A stretch of DNA of 64,000 bases from Actinoalloteichus hymeniacidonis (GCF_014203365.1 NZ_JACHIS010000001.1:1240001-1304000); one strand, 5' to 3'; counted from the stretch's first letter, positions 7,909 through 17,315 are shown. Notes: generated by a model not told the origin, from the sequence alone. A program made the numbers and translations.

Positions 7909-9402
7909 TCAGTTCTTGGAGTGCTCGTCCCGGTCGACCGGGATCGACTGCACGGAGGCGGTCGAGCCCTTCGTCTCGGACTTGTCCGCCGGGGTGTCGC
8001 CCTGCACGGACTCCATCAGCGTCTTGGCCAACCCGAGACCGGTGCCGCCCAACGACAGTGCCTTGCCGAACAGATCCGACATCCCGTCGGCGCCGTTGAG
8101 CACCACCAGGTTGTCGATGCTGCTGAACGCCTTGGCGCCTGCGTCGACGATCTCCGGCCAGTGCTCGGCCAGCTGCTGGGCCACGACGGCCTCCTGGTTC
8201 TCCGCCAGCGCGGCGGAGCGGGCCCGGATGCCCTCGGCCTCGGCGAGACCCTTGGCCTTGGCCGCGTCGGCCTCGGCGAGACCCTTCGCCTTCGCCGCTG
8301 CGGCCTCGGCCTCACCGGTGGCCCTGGTCGCGTCGGCCTGCGCCACACCGCGTTGCTTGGTGGCCGAGGCCTCCGCCTCCGCCGCCGTCTTGACCCGGGT
8401 CGCGTCGGCAGCCGCCCGAAGCTCGGTCTCCCGTGCCTCGGCCTGTGCCCTGGCGATCCGCGCATCGCGCTCGGCCTCGGCGATGGTCCGCGTCTCGTAC
8501 GCCTTGGCGTCGGCGGGCTTGCTGATCTCCGAGAGCAGCCGCTGTTCGGAGAGGTTGGCCTCCAGCTCGGCGGCCTTGGTCTCCTGGACGACGACCTCCT
8601 GCCGGGCGCTGGCCTCGGCCAGCGGTCCCGACTGGCTGCTCCGTGCGCGGGCCTCGTCCATCTCGGCCTGGTAACCGGCCTGCTGGATCTCGCTCTCCCG
8701 CACCGACGCGGCCTTCTTGGCCGCCGCCTGCTGCTCGGCCTCGGTGGCCTCCTGGTCGCGCTGTGCCTCGGCGATCCGGGCCGAGGCGGCGACGGCGGCC
8801 GCGTGTGGCTTACCGAGGTTCAGGATGTAACCGGACTCGTCGTCGATCTCCTGGATCTGCAGGGAATCGATGACCAGACCCAGCTTGCTCATCTCGTCGG
8901 CGGAGGACTGCCGAACCGCACCGGTGAGCGCATCCCGATTGTGGATCAGATCCTCGATCGTCAAGCCACCGCAGATCGACCGAAGGTGACCGGAGAACAA
9001 CTCGTGAATGGTGCTGTTCATCCCGTCCTGGCGATCGAGGAATCGACGGGCGGCGTTGGCGATGGACACGAAATCATCGCCGACCTTGTATATGACGACC
9101 GCCCGAACAGTCACCGGCAGTCCCTGTTGGGTGACGCATGAGACCTGGAGATTGGCACCATTGGTGTCCAGTGAAAGCCTGCGCGCCACCTGGAAACCGG
9201 GCAGCACCAGGCTGCCCTTACCGGTGATGATCTTGAAACCCATGCTGTCCGGCCTGGACTTCGGGGTGGACCCGGTGCCGAAACCGGAGATGATCAATGC
9301 CTCGTTCGGCTCGGCGACCTTCCACAAAACGCGCAGCAGAATGACGAAGACGAGGATTCCCGCCGCCACCAGAATGGCGATGAGAAGCGGACCGTCTGGC
9401 AT
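7909..9402 (-). CDS. Flotillin-like SPFH-domain membrane protein
   Basis: A 497-residue flotillin-family protein. An N-terminal membrane segment (residues about 5-27) leads into an SPFH/band-7 domain with the AEPNEALIISG opening. A long alanine/glutamate/lysine-rich coiled coil of repeated AEA and GLAEA units (about residues 200-400) follows, then a short C-terminal region containing a GGTGLG stretch. Such proteins oligomerise at the inner membrane and organise membrane domains. The NfeD-like gene just upstream on the same strand is the usual flotillin partner. It converges on the small acidic protein gene. Confidence 0.88.
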   Translation of the reverse strand: MPDGPLLIAILVAAGILVFVILLRVLWKVAEPNEALIISGFGTGSTPKSRPDSMGFKIITGKGSLVLPGFQVARRLSLDTNGANLQVSCVTQQGLPVTVRAVVIYKVGDDFVSIANAARRFLDRQDGMNSTIHELFSGHLRSICGGLTIEDLIHNRDALTGAVRQSSADEMSKLGLVIDSLQIQEIDDESGYILNLGKPHAAAVAASARIAEAQRDQEATEAEQQAAAKKAASVRESEIQQAGYQAEMDEARARSSQSGPLAEASARQEVVVQETKAAELEANLSEQRLLSEISKPADAKAYETRTIAEAERDARIARAQAEARETELRAAADATRVKTAAEAEASATKQRGVAQADATRATGEAEAAAAKAKGLAEADAAKAKGLAEAEGIRARSAALAENQEAVVAQQLAEHWPEIVDAGAKAFSSIDNLVVLNGADGMSDLFGKALSLGGTGLGLAKTLMESVQGDTPADKSETKGSTASVQSIPVDRDEHSKN

Positions 9403-9467
9403 GTGGCAACTCCCCAGATGTAGACGTCACAGATGACGGCGAGCAGGGTCGCCGTCGACCGAGACGA

Positions 9468-9674
9468 TCAACCAAGGGGGAGCCAACGTTGTACGTAGAC
9501 GCTGCGGGGTGGTTGATGATCAACCACGAGGACCTGCTCGCCCGGCTCGATGACCTCGCCTGCCTCGGCGGGATAGGCGTAGAACGCCTCAACGCCGCCG
9601 CGAATGCTGATCATCACCTCGCCGACCAATCCGGGGCCGATCTTTCCTGTTACCCGACCCCGGTCGCCGATCAT
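9468..9674 (-). CDS. NfeD-like OB-fold mini-protein
   Basis: A 68-residue protein resembling only the C-terminal OB-fold of NfeD proteins: GDRGRVTGKIGPGLVGEVMISIRG and later GEQVLVVDHQP. The membrane part of NfeD is absent. ATG at 9674 is preferred because GGAG lies 5 nt upstream; a GTG two codons earlier (9680) is possible. It lies 65 bp upstream of the flotillin gene on the same strand, a typical nfeD-flotillin arrangement, so it is probably a soluble flotillin partner. Confidence 0.72.
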   Translation of the reverse strand: MIGDRGRVTGKIGPGLVGEVMISIRGGVEAFYAYPAEAGEVIEPGEQVLVVDHQPPRSVYVQRWLPLG

Positions 9675-9759
9675 GTGCACTCCATCTTGGCTGTCGTCCA
9701 GCCGACCCGAGCATAAGGGCCGCGCGGGAAGGTTTTACCTGGATTGAACATCGTCGTGC

Positions 9760-11877
9760 TCAAAAAGTGTTGACGGTGAAGACGTCGCCGGGGCGCAGCC
9801 GGGTGCCCGAGGGTGGGAACTGCCCCACGATCCTGGCATTGTCGCCACCGAAGAATTGCTGGACCTCCAGTTCCAATCCCAGATCCTCGATCGTCTGGCG
9901 GACGTCCCGCAGTCGATCACCGGTGACGTACGGGGCGATGATCGTATTGGACAGCACCACGCCAATCCGGGTTCCCGGCGTTTCGATCAAGGTCTCGGCG
10001 GGCGGATCGGTGCGAATCACATCGCCACCGTCGACGCTCTCGGAGAATTCCGCCTCCAGCTCGTAGGGCTCGAATCCGGCCTCTCGAATCGCGGCGAATG
10101 CCTCGTCTCGGGACGAACCGGCGACATCGGGCACCGGAACCGGCGGCGGGCCGAGGCTCAGGATCAGCGTCACGGTGCTGTCGATCTCCAGCTCGGTGCC
10201 CGCACCCGGCTCGGTCCGGATCACCGCCCCTTCCTCGACCTCGGCGCTGTGCTCGGCCAGTTCCTCGTCGATCGCGACTTCGAGCTCCGCATCCTCGATC
10301 TGCGTGGTGGCCTCGTCCGGACTGATACCGGGAGTGATCTCGGGAACGGTGGGCAGACCTGAGGAGACCCGCACCCGCACATCGTCGCCGCGTCGAATCC
10401 GACGTCCCTGATCCGGCGCGGAGTCGATGACCACGCCTGCCGCGATGTCGTTGTGCGGCACGTGGACCAGCCGGGCATCCAGCTCGGCGGCGGTCAACGA
10501 GTCCTCCGCCTCCTCGACCTCCATACCCGCCAGGGCGGGCACCGACGTCCACTGTGCGCTGTTCCACCACCAGAGCAGCAGGGCCAACACCAGAACGACA
10601 CCCATGGCGATCAACCGGGTGGACGCCTTGCTGAACAGGCCACCTGCCTTGCCGCCCGGCTTACCGCGTCTGCCTCGGCGGCCCCGATTGCCTCGGTCAC
10701 CTCGGTCGCCGAGCCCGCCGAGGTGGGCGGCATGCGCGGCGTTGCCTGCCGCCGCGTCGTTCGGACCGCCGGGCAGTTCATTGCGACTCAGCGCCTGGGT
10801 GGCCCGGTGGCCGGGCGGCCGCGCGGGGGCGGGCCCGCCCGCAGGCAGCGGGGTGCGCACCGTCGGTCCGTCGATCCCGCTCGCCGGGTTGGGCGACTCG
10901 GGCGGCAGCCCGCCTACCGCCTGGGTGACGATCGTCCCGTCGTCGGCGCCCGCAGCCGACCCAGGGGCCGCCGACGTCGGTCCGGCCGGGGGAACGACAC
11001 CCGGGACGGCGACACTCGACAGTCCCAGCGTCGCCCTGGTCTCGCGGAGCCTGGCCAACAACGCCGCCGCGTCCGCCGGGCGTTCCTCCTGCTCCCGGCG
11101 GGTGGCCGCGAGCACCAGGGCGTCCATCGCGGCGGGCACCTCGGCGACTCGTTCGCTCGGCGCAGGCACCCGATCGTTGACATGTCGATATGCGGTGGAG
11201 AACGGGGTGTCCCCGGTGAACGGCGGTGCCCCGGTGAGCAGTTCGTAGAGCACCACGCCTGCGGCGTAGACATCGCCGCGCGCATCGGTCTCACCGGTGG
11301 TGACCTGCTCGGGAGCCAGATAGTCGACGGTGCCGAGGATGACGCTGTCGCTGGTCGTCTTGGCGTCGGCCAGCGCGCGGACCAGACCGAAATCGGCGAC
11401 CTTCACGACGCCGTCCCGACTGATCAGGATGTTCTCGGGTTTGACGTCCCGGTGCACCATGCCCGCGCGATGTGCGGAGTCCAAGGCCGACAGCACGGGT
11501 TCCAGGACGCTCAGCGCCACCGCAGGCGACAGCGTGCCCTGGCTGCGCAGCAGATCGCGCAGCGTGCCGCCGTCGACCAGTTCCATCACCAGGAAGACCT
11601 GCTCGCCACCGGAGGTGTGGTCGACACCCTGGTCGTGCACGGCGACGACCGACGAATGATGGATCCGGGCCGCCGACCTGGCCTCCAGCTCGAACCGGCG
11701 GACGAAGTCCGCGTCCCCGGAGAAGCGCTGATCCATGACCTTGACGGCGATCGGTCGATCCAGCCGAAGGTCCACACCTCGATACACGACCGACATCCCG
11801 CCCCTGGCCAGGACCGAATCGATCCGGTACCTGCCTTCGAGGGTCGTGCCGATGACGTGCGCCTCCCGTCGGTTCAC
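9760..11877 (-). CDS. pknL: PknL-type Ser/Thr protein kinase with PASTA repeats
   Basis: A transmembrane sensor kinase of about 705 residues. The kinase domain (about 12-275) shows the glycine loop RGGMSVVYRG, ATP-binding Lys46, the catalytic HRDVKPEN (Asp144) and DFG (Asp162). A proline-rich juxtamembrane stretch and a basic G/R/K segment lead to one membrane helix near residue 430. Four extracellular PASTA-like repeats follow, which in this family bind muropeptides or lipid II. The name rests on the divergent Rv2175c-type gene next door, the known PknL substrate in mycobacteria. GTG at 11877 is chosen because a TACGAT -10 element ends 7 nt upstream, suggesting a leaderless mRNA; GTG at 11901 is the alternative. 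Confidence 0.87.
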   Translation of the reverse strand: MNRREAHVIGTTLEGRYRIDSVLARGGMSVVYRGVDLRLDRPIAVKVMDQRFSGDADFVRRFELEARSAARIHHSSVVAVHDQGVDHTSGGEQVFLVMELVDGGTLRDLLRSQGTLSPAVALSVLEPVLSALDSAHRAGMVHRDVKPENILISRDGVVKVADFGLVRALADAKTTSDSVILGTVDYLAPEQVTTGETDARGDVYAAGVVLYELLTGAPPFTGDTPFSTAYRHVNDRVPAPSERVAEVPAAMDALVLAATRREQEERPADAAALLARLRETRATLGLSSVAVPGVVPPAGPTSAAPGSAAGADDGTIVTQAVGGLPPESPNPASGIDGPTVRTPLPAGGPAPARPPGHRATQALSRNELPGGPNDAAAGNAAHAAHLGGLGDRGDRGNRGRRGRRGKPGGKAGGLFSKASTRLIAMGVVLVLALLLWWWNSAQWTSVPALAGMEVEEAEDSLTAAELDARLVHVPHNDIAAGVVIDSAPDQGRRIRRGDDVRVRVSSGLPTVPEITPGISPDEATTQIEDAELEVAIDEELAEHSAEVEEGAVIRTEPGAGTELEIDSTVTLILSLGPPPVPVPDVAGSSRDEAFAAIREAGFEPYELEAEFSESVDGGDVIRTDPPAETLIETPGTRIGVVLSNTIIAPYVTGDRLRDVRQTIEDLGLELEVQQFFGGDNARIVGQFPPSGTRLRPGDVFTVNTF

Positions 11878-11981
11878 ACCTGCGATCGTACGGAGGCCCA
11901 CCGACCCGGTGGCAGGGCGGCGTGCGTGGGCAGGCGAGGCGGTGAAACCGGCCGCGACGCGGTTATGGCATCGTTCGGTGC

Positions 11982-12350
11982 GTGAGTGAGTTCCCCACCG
12001 CCCCGGACGTGCTCGATCCCGAGGTGGAGGTCCTGCCGTTGCCGGACGTCGCCGAACGATTGGGTGTCCCCTTCACCCGAGTCCACCAGATGTTGCGGGA
12101 CGGGCTGCTTCTCGCCGTACGTCGTGACGGCGTAGCGCTGGTCCCCGCCGAGTTCCTCACCGACGAGGAGAACATCGTCAAGGGCCTGCCCGGGACCGTC
12201 ACGGTGTTGCGTGACGGCGGGTTCTCCCACGGCGAGATCATGCGTTGGCTGTTCACCGAGGACGACACACTGCCCGGTCGGCCGATCACCGCGCTCCGCG
12301 AGAACCGGGGCCGCGAGGTTCGCCGCCGCGCGCAGGCGATGGCGTTCTGA
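11982..12350 (+). CDS. Rv2175c-family DNA-binding protein (PknL substrate homologue)
   Basis: A 122-residue protein with an N-terminal winged helix-turn-helix (LPLPDVAERLGVPFTRVHQMLRDG) and a conserved C-terminal half ending in RRRAQAMAF. It matches Rv2175c of M. tuberculosis, a small DNA-binding protein phosphorylated by PknL. GTG at 11982 has no Shine-Dalgarno; CATCGT ends 7 nt upstream, consistent with leaderless translation. It is divergent from the kinase gene across about 100 bp, the same arrangement as in mycobacteria. Confidence 0.88.
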   Translation: MSEFPTAPDVLDPEVEVLPLPDVAERLGVPFTRVHQMLRDGLLLAVRRDGVALVPAEFLTDEENIVKGLPGTVTVLRDGGFSHGEIMRWLFTEDDTLPGRPITALRENRGREVRRRAQAMAF

Positions 12351-12502
12351 CCTACAACGGCACCGTCGCGCGTCACCGGTTCTACTGACCGGTCCTCGCC
12401 GAGTCGGACGCAGAAGATTCGTGATGAAGTCGTAGTAGCGGCGGGTGCCCATCGGCCCCGCCGCGCAGTCGTCGTCGGGCGGGCCCCGGTCCGGATACTC
12501 GG

Positions 12503-14119
12503 TCAGCCGGGCGGCAGGCTCGCCGTGTCGGCGACCTTGCTACGGCTGGACAGCCGCAGCGGGTCCGGCCGCACCAGCGAGACGGCCGCCAACACCGACA
12601 CCGCCAGCGCGCCCAGCAGGTAGAACCACGAGTAGAGCGCTGTGTCGCCGCTGGGGAAGGTCACCAGTAGCAGCCACACCGAGCCGCACACGGCGGCCGC
12701 GGTGGCGGCACCCGGCCAGTTCAACACCGCACCCAGTGCCAGCGGCCAGCTGAAGTACCAGGGCAGGGTGGCGGGGGAGAGCAGAGCGAGGGCGAAGAGC
12801 GTGATCGTCGCGCGGTAGACCGCCGCCTCGAGCCCGCCGTGTCTGGCCTTCCACCACTGCCAGACCGCGACGAAGAAGAACGCCACCATCCCCAACATGC
12901 GGGTCAGCGCCAGCAGGCTGGGCAGGCTCAGATCGATGAACCAACCGCCGATCAGTTCCGCGATCTGTGCCACCGCCGTCGGAACCGACAGCCAGTTGAC
13001 GATGAGCGAGGACGTCTCCAGCGCGCCGATCCAGCCGAGATCCACCCCGGTGACCAGCGTGCAGGTGGCGAAGACACCCAACGAGACCACGAGCGAGGCC
13101 GAGGCGGCGCGGATGAACCGCGACTGCGGGGATCCGTGGAGTCGGGCCGCCCACACCCACACCATGAAGGGCAGCGCGATCACCGCCGTCGCCTTCATCG
13201 CGGCGGCCATCGTGATCAGGGCGACGCCCCAGACGTGTCTGCCCTGCAGACAGACCAGGACGCCCGCCGCGAGCAGCCCGACCATCAGCAGATCGTTGTG
13301 CGGCCCGCCGACCAGATGGACCAGCATCAGCGGATTCGCGGCGGCCAGCCACAACGCGCGCTCCGGTCTGCCGCCGAGCAGCCGGGCCAGCTTGGGCAAC
13401 GCCCAACACAGCAGGACGAGTCCGAGCACCATCACCAGGCGCATCAACAGGACGCCGAGGATCAGATGCTGGCCGGTGACCATCACCACCAGCATCGACA
13501 CCAGGATGAAGAGCGGTCCGTACGGCGCGGGGGTGTTCTGCCAGACCCAGCTCACGTTGTCGGCGAGCGGACCGGGCAACGCGGCGGGGCCCATCTGATA
13601 GGGATCGATGCCATGCGCGGCAAGGTTTCCCTGCGCGAGATAGCTGTAGGCGTCGCGACTGAACAGCGGTGGAGTGAACAGCAGCGGCAGCAGCCACCCC
13701 GCGATGGTGGCCAGCACACCGTGGGTGCCGACTCGTTCGATGCGTACCTCGCGGCCCAACCGCACCCACGCCCAGACCAACAGACCGAGGCCGAGATAGA
13801 GCAGCCCGCTGGCCAGATCGCGGCCGTGTCCGAAACGCACCCAGCTGAGGCCCGAATCGGCGAGCAGCGGATCGTGGTTGAGAACCCCGGCCGCACCCAC
13901 CGCGCCCAATGCGATCAACACCGAGCCCGCAGCGCCGAGCAACACGATCCGTAGCGGAACCAGCCTGCGGAAGACGGCCAGCCGGTGGATCAGACGGCGT
14001 TGATCGGGCGAGTTGCTCAAGGCATTTTCTCTCGAGGTGCGGTTCGGCCGGTGGAGGGTGCTGCGTCCTGCTGCCGAGATGGTCGCGGCGGTTGTACTGG
14101 GTACGTCAGGGCTGCGCAT
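12503..14119 (-). CDS. Polyprenol-phosphomannose-dependent alpha-1,6-mannosyltransferase (MptA/MptB family)
   Basis: A GT-C-fold integral membrane glycosyltransferase of about 538 residues with many hydrophobic helices. The acidic luminal motif following the first helices (FSRDAYSYLAQG, with an RD catalytic pair) and PYGPLF are typical of actinobacterial alpha-mannosyltransferases that elongate the mannan core of lipomannan/LAM on the outer face of the membrane. Position beside pknL/Rv2175c and a polyprenyl synthase mirrors mptA (Rv2174). ATG at 14119 is preferred for family length; in-frame ATGs at 14194 and 14200 would add about 25 residues. MptA versus MptB cannot be separated by eye. Confidence 0.83.
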   Translation of the reverse strand: MRSPDVPSTTAATISAAGRSTLHRPNRTSRENALSNSPDQRRLIHRLAVFRRLVPLRIVLLGAAGSVLIALGAVGAAGVLNHDPLLADSGLSWVRFGHGRDLASGLLYLGLGLLVWAWVRLGREVRIERVGTHGVLATIAGWLLPLLFTPPLFSRDAYSYLAQGNLAAHGIDPYQMGPAALPGPLADNVSWVWQNTPAPYGPLFILVSMLVVMVTGQHLILGVLLMRLVMVLGLVLLCWALPKLARLLGGRPERALWLAAANPLMLVHLVGGPHNDLLMVGLLAAGVLVCLQGRHVWGVALITMAAAMKATAVIALPFMVWVWAARLHGSPQSRFIRAASASLVVSLGVFATCTLVTGVDLGWIGALETSSLIVNWLSVPTAVAQIAELIGGWFIDLSLPSLLALTRMLGMVAFFFVAVWQWWKARHGGLEAAVYRATITLFALALLSPATLPWYFSWPLALGAVLNWPGAATAAAVCGSVWLLLVTFPSGDTALYSWFYLLGALAVSVLAAVSLVRPDPLRLSSRSKVADTASLPPG

Positions 14120-14262
14120 GGCGGCCCCATGGTCCCACAGGCCGGATGTCAGCCTCGGTCTGCCGCCGTCCTGATTCCATGATCGTGTGTCCATAGGCAT
14201 GGAATTGATCACCCTGCGTATCGATCTCTCGACTTAACGGGTGAAGAATCCTGGTCCGCCGA

Positions 14263-15414
14263 TCAGTGGTTGCGCCGAGTGGCGACCGCCGACAGCTCGA
14301 CGAGCCGTTCCTTGGCCACGGCGTCGATTCCAGTGGCCTCCAACACGCTCAACGCCCGCGCGGTCAACCGCTCGATCTCCCGCTCGATCTCGGCGACCGC
14401 ACCGAGCCGCAGCAGTACGGTGCGCACCGAGGAAACGCCGTCCTCGTCCAGATCCGGATTCCCGATGGCCGCGCGAAGCAGCTTCGTACTCGCGTCGTCC
14501 GCTCGCTCCCTCGCCCGGCGCAGGCCGACGGACAACAGCAGGGTGCGCTTGCCCTCCCGCAGATCGTCGCCCGCCGGTTTGCCCGTGACGGCCGGGTCGC
14601 CGAAGACGCCGAGCTGGTCGTCGCGGAGTTGGAAGGCCACTCCGAGATCGGTGCCGAAGTGGCGTAATCCCGTCACGATCTCCGAGGAGCCACCCGCGAT
14701 CGCGGCGCCGAGATGCAGCGGCCGCTCCACCGTGTAGGCGGCGCTCTTGAACCGATCGACCCGCAACGCGGTCTCGGGATCCTCGTCACACCGAACCTGC
14801 GACAGCATGTCGAGGTACTGGCCCGCGAGCATCTCGGTGCGCATCGCCTGCCACGGCTGGACCGCCCGCGCCGCTGCCTCGATGTCCAACCCGGACTCGC
14901 GCAGCATGTCGTCGGCCCATGCGAGGGAGATATCGCCGAGCAGCACGGCGGCGGCCATTCCGAAGCGGTCGGGGGCGGTCGCCCAACCGGCGCGGCGATG
15001 CCGTTCGGCGAAGGCGACATGGATGGTGGGCGCCCCACGCCGTCGCGGCGAGTCGTCCATCAGATCGTCGTGCACCAGAGCACAGCCCTGGATCAACTCC
15101 AGCGCGCTCACCGCACGCACCACGGCCTCGGACTCCGGGGACGACGGATCGCCGCCCGCCGCGCGCCAGCCCCACCAGGCGAAGGTGGGACGCAGTCGCT
15201 TGCCCCCGCCGAGCACCAGGTCGATCAGCGAGTCCATCGCCTCGGCGAATTCGGGCACCGTCGCACCGATCGTGGCTCTTCGCTGGTGCAGGAACGTCGC
15301 CAGCGCGCGGTCGACCCTGCTCCGCAGATCGTCATGTCCTCGGCCTGTCGAGCCGGTGGGGACAGCGGCGGCCGGAGCCGAGATCCGATGAGTAGAGGTA
15401 GCCACGTTGGTCAT
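14263..15414 (-). CDS. Polyprenyl (geranylgeranyl-type) diphosphate synthase
   Basis: A 383-residue all-trans isoprenyl diphosphate synthase (IdsA type). It has the GGGKRLRP substrate motif, the first aspartate-rich motif DDLMDDSPRRRG and the second motif DDQLGVFGD, which bind magnesium and the diphosphates of the allylic primer and isopentenyl diphosphate. Chain length cannot be set reliably, though bulky residues before the first motif are compatible with a C15-C20 product. Its place between the mannosyltransferase and the MTHFR-like gene matches idsA2 (Rv2173) in mycobacteria. It diverges from the MTHFR-like gene. Confidence 0.89.
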   Translation of the reverse strand: MTNVATSTHRISAPAAAVPTGSTGRGHDDLRSRVDRALATFLHQRRATIGATVPEFAEAMDSLIDLVLGGGKRLRPTFAWWGWRAAGGDPSSPESEAVVRAVSALELIQGCALVHDDLMDDSPRRRGAPTIHVAFAERHRRAGWATAPDRFGMAAAVLLGDISLAWADDMLRESGLDIEAAARAVQPWQAMRTEMLAGQYLDMLSQVRCDEDPETALRVDRFKSAAYTVERPLHLGAAIAGGSSEIVTGLRHFGTDLGVAFQLRDDQLGVFGDPAVTGKPAGDDLREGKRTLLLSVGLRRARERADDASTKLLRAAIGNPDLDEDGVSSVRTVLLRLGAVAEIEREIERLTARALSVLEATGIDAVAKERLVELSAVATRRNH

Positions 15415-15529
15415 CTTCGCGAAAACTCTCTGGTCCTATTCGTGGTGGGGTCGTGATTCGACTGCGAAGTCGGTATGCATCGGTGCTCCACACCTTGTTC
15501 ACCATGTGGACCCCCTTAGGGTGGAATTC

Positions 15530-16414
15530 ATGACTCGCGTCGTGGATCGATTGAGGGCACAGCGCCCGGTGTTCTCCGTGGAGTTCTTCCCACCCCGCGA
15601 CGACGAGAGCGAACGGCAGCTGTGGCGGACGATTCGCGAGCTGGAGCCGCTCGATCCGGCGTTCGTCTCCATCACCTATGGGGCGGGCGGATCGAGCCGG
15701 GATCGGACCATCAGGACCACCGGACGGATCGCCCAGGAGACCACCCTGGTGCCGATGGCTCACCTGACCGGGGTCGATCACTCGCTGGCCGAGCTACGCA
15801 ACGTCATCGGCTGGTACGCCGCCGTCGGAGTGCACAACGTGCTGGCGGTTCGGGGAGACCCGCCCGGCGACCCGATGGGCGAGTGGTTGCCGCACCCCGA
15901 GGGCATCACCTACGCCGAGGAACTGGTGCGGTTGGTTCGGGAACTCGGCCCGTTCTGCATCGGCGTCGCCGCGTTTCCCTATGGGCATCCGCGTTCGGCG
16001 GATCTGGAGGTCGACGCGGATCATCTGGTGCGCAAGATCGAGGCAGGCGCCGATTTCGCCATCGCCCAGCTCTTCTTCGAACCCGACGATTTCCTTCGGC
16101 TGCGGGATCGGCTGGCAGCCAGGGGTTGTGACGTTCCGCTGCTGCCCGGGGTGATGCCGTTGACCACGATGCGCACCCTGCGCAAGACCGTCGAGCTCTC
16201 CGGCGCGGACGTGCCGCCGTTCCTCGCCAAGCGTTTGGAGCGATTCGCCGACGACCCGAGGGGTTTCCGGGCCGAGGGCATCGAGGTGGTCACCGAGCTG
16301 TGCTCGAAGCTGTTGGCCGAGGGCGTCGACGCGCTGCACTTCTACACACTGAACCGCTCGCCCGCCACCAGGGAGGTCGTCGGCCGACTGGGGCTGCTGC
16401 CCGCGAGGTCGTGA
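15530..16414 (+). CDS. Methylenetetrahydrofolate reductase family protein
   Basis: A 294-residue MTHFR-family TIM barrel flavoprotein, predicted to reduce 5,10-methylenetetrahydrofolate to the methyl donor for methionine synthesis. It shows the SVEFFPPRDD opening, SITYGAGGSSRDRT, LAVRGDPPGDP, the PYGHP loop with FAIAQLFFE, and the PLLPGVMPLT strand. Synteny with Rv2172c supports the assignment. A TTGTTC (15495-15500) and TAGGGT (15517-15522) promoter pair ends 7 nt before the ATG, so the mRNA may be leaderless, although AGGGTGGA could also act as a weak ribosome binding site. Confidence 0.87.
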   Translation: MTRVVDRLRAQRPVFSVEFFPPRDDESERQLWRTIRELEPLDPAFVSITYGAGGSSRDRTIRTTGRIAQETTLVPMAHLTGVDHSLAELRNVIGWYAAVGVHNVLAVRGDPPGDPMGEWLPHPEGITYAEELVRLVRELGPFCIGVAAFPYGHPRSADLEVDADHLVRKIEAGADFAIAQLFFEPDDFLRLRDRLAARGCDVPLLPGVMPLTTMRTLRKTVELSGADVPPFLAKRLERFADDPRGFRAEGIEVVTELCSKLLAEGVDALHFYTLNRSPATREVVGRLGLLPARS

Positions 16415-16489
16415 CACGTACCCTCGGCGCGGGCCGGGAGCGGCTGCCTGCGCCGAGGGCAACCGATGTCGAGGGCAACCGACGTCGAG

Positions 16490-17173
16490 TCAGGAGTCGC
16501 GCTGCACGAGCCTGCGGCTGAAGCGGTGCGAGCGCAGTGCGAGGGCGCCGACCGCGACGGACGCGCCGCCCGTCAGCCCGCCGACGATGAGCGAGCCCAG
16601 CAGCCAGGTGTCGCCCGCCCCACCATGCTGCAACGACGCCCGCAGGGTGTTCAGCTCGCCGACCCTCGGCCGCCAGGTGACGGTCTTGCCCTCCACCCGG
16701 CCGTTGGTGTTGTGCACCTCGGCCGGGAAGGTGATGGCGATCTTGATGTCGGCGTTCTCCTCGCGGACCTTGCTGAGATCCATCGTGGTGTTGAACGACA
16801 GGTTCTCGCCGATCTGACGCAGGCTGACGCGATAGCGGGTCGGGTCCGGGCCGGTGCTGGTCAGCTCCTGAAGCTGCTCGAAGGTCAGGTTCTGGAAGGT
16901 CAGCAGGGTGCCGACATAGCCGTCCTCGTCATACGGCTCGACCGCGACGAGTTGGTCCATCCCCGGCGGCACCTGGACCACCGGTCCCATGTCGTCGGGG
17001 CGACTGGGCGTGGCGGCGATGACGAACCGCCCGGAGACCCGGTCCTGGTCGTTGATGTCCATGGTCAGGTCCAGTCGCAGGCACCCGCAGAGGGACAGGG
17101 CGACGAACGACAGGACCAACGCGAGCGCCGGAACTCTCCGGCGGCTGCGGGGTACCTCCAGCTGCGTGGCCAC
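16490..17173 (-). CDS. lppM: LppM-family lipoprotein
   Basis: A 227-residue membrane-anchored lipoprotein, the same length as I recall for mycobacterial LppM (Rv2171). GTG at 17173 begins an Arg-rich n-region, then a hydrophobic core and a lipobox-like LCGC with the lipidated Cys at about residue 31. A beta-rich extracytoplasmic domain follows, and a C-terminal membrane helix (LLGSLIVGGLTGGASVAVGAL) ends in a basic tail. LppM in mycobacteria is linked to envelope components and phagosome trafficking; the role here is unknown. CACGAT lies 6 nt before the GTG, hinting at a leaderless message. Codons further upstream are not supported. Confidence 0.85.
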   Translation of the reverse strand: MATQLEVPRSRRRVPALALVLSFVALSLCGCLRLDLTMDINDQDRVSGRFVIAATPSRPDDMGPVVQVPPGMDQLVAVEPYDEDGYVGTLLTFQNLTFEQLQELTSTGPDPTRYRVSLRQIGENLSFNTTMDLSKVREENADIKIAITFPAEVHNTNGRVEGKTVTWRPRVGELNTLRASLQHGGAGDTWLLGSLIVGGLTGGASVAVGALALRSHRFSRRLVQRDS

Positions 17174-17315
17174 CCGGCCATCGTGGCAGCAGCATCGGCG
17201 ATTCCGCCCGAGATGCGCGGGCAGGCGGGCAGGACTAGAAAGCGGGCGGTGCCGCCCGAGCGCGAACGGAAAAAACCCGGGGAGAGGCGGGCTTCTCGAC
17301 AGGTAGCGTGCCGTC

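Noticed and set aside
11874-12452. Minus-strand frame over the Rv2175c-like gene
   Set aside because: Antisense to a conserved gene with clear family identity; no ribosome binding site.
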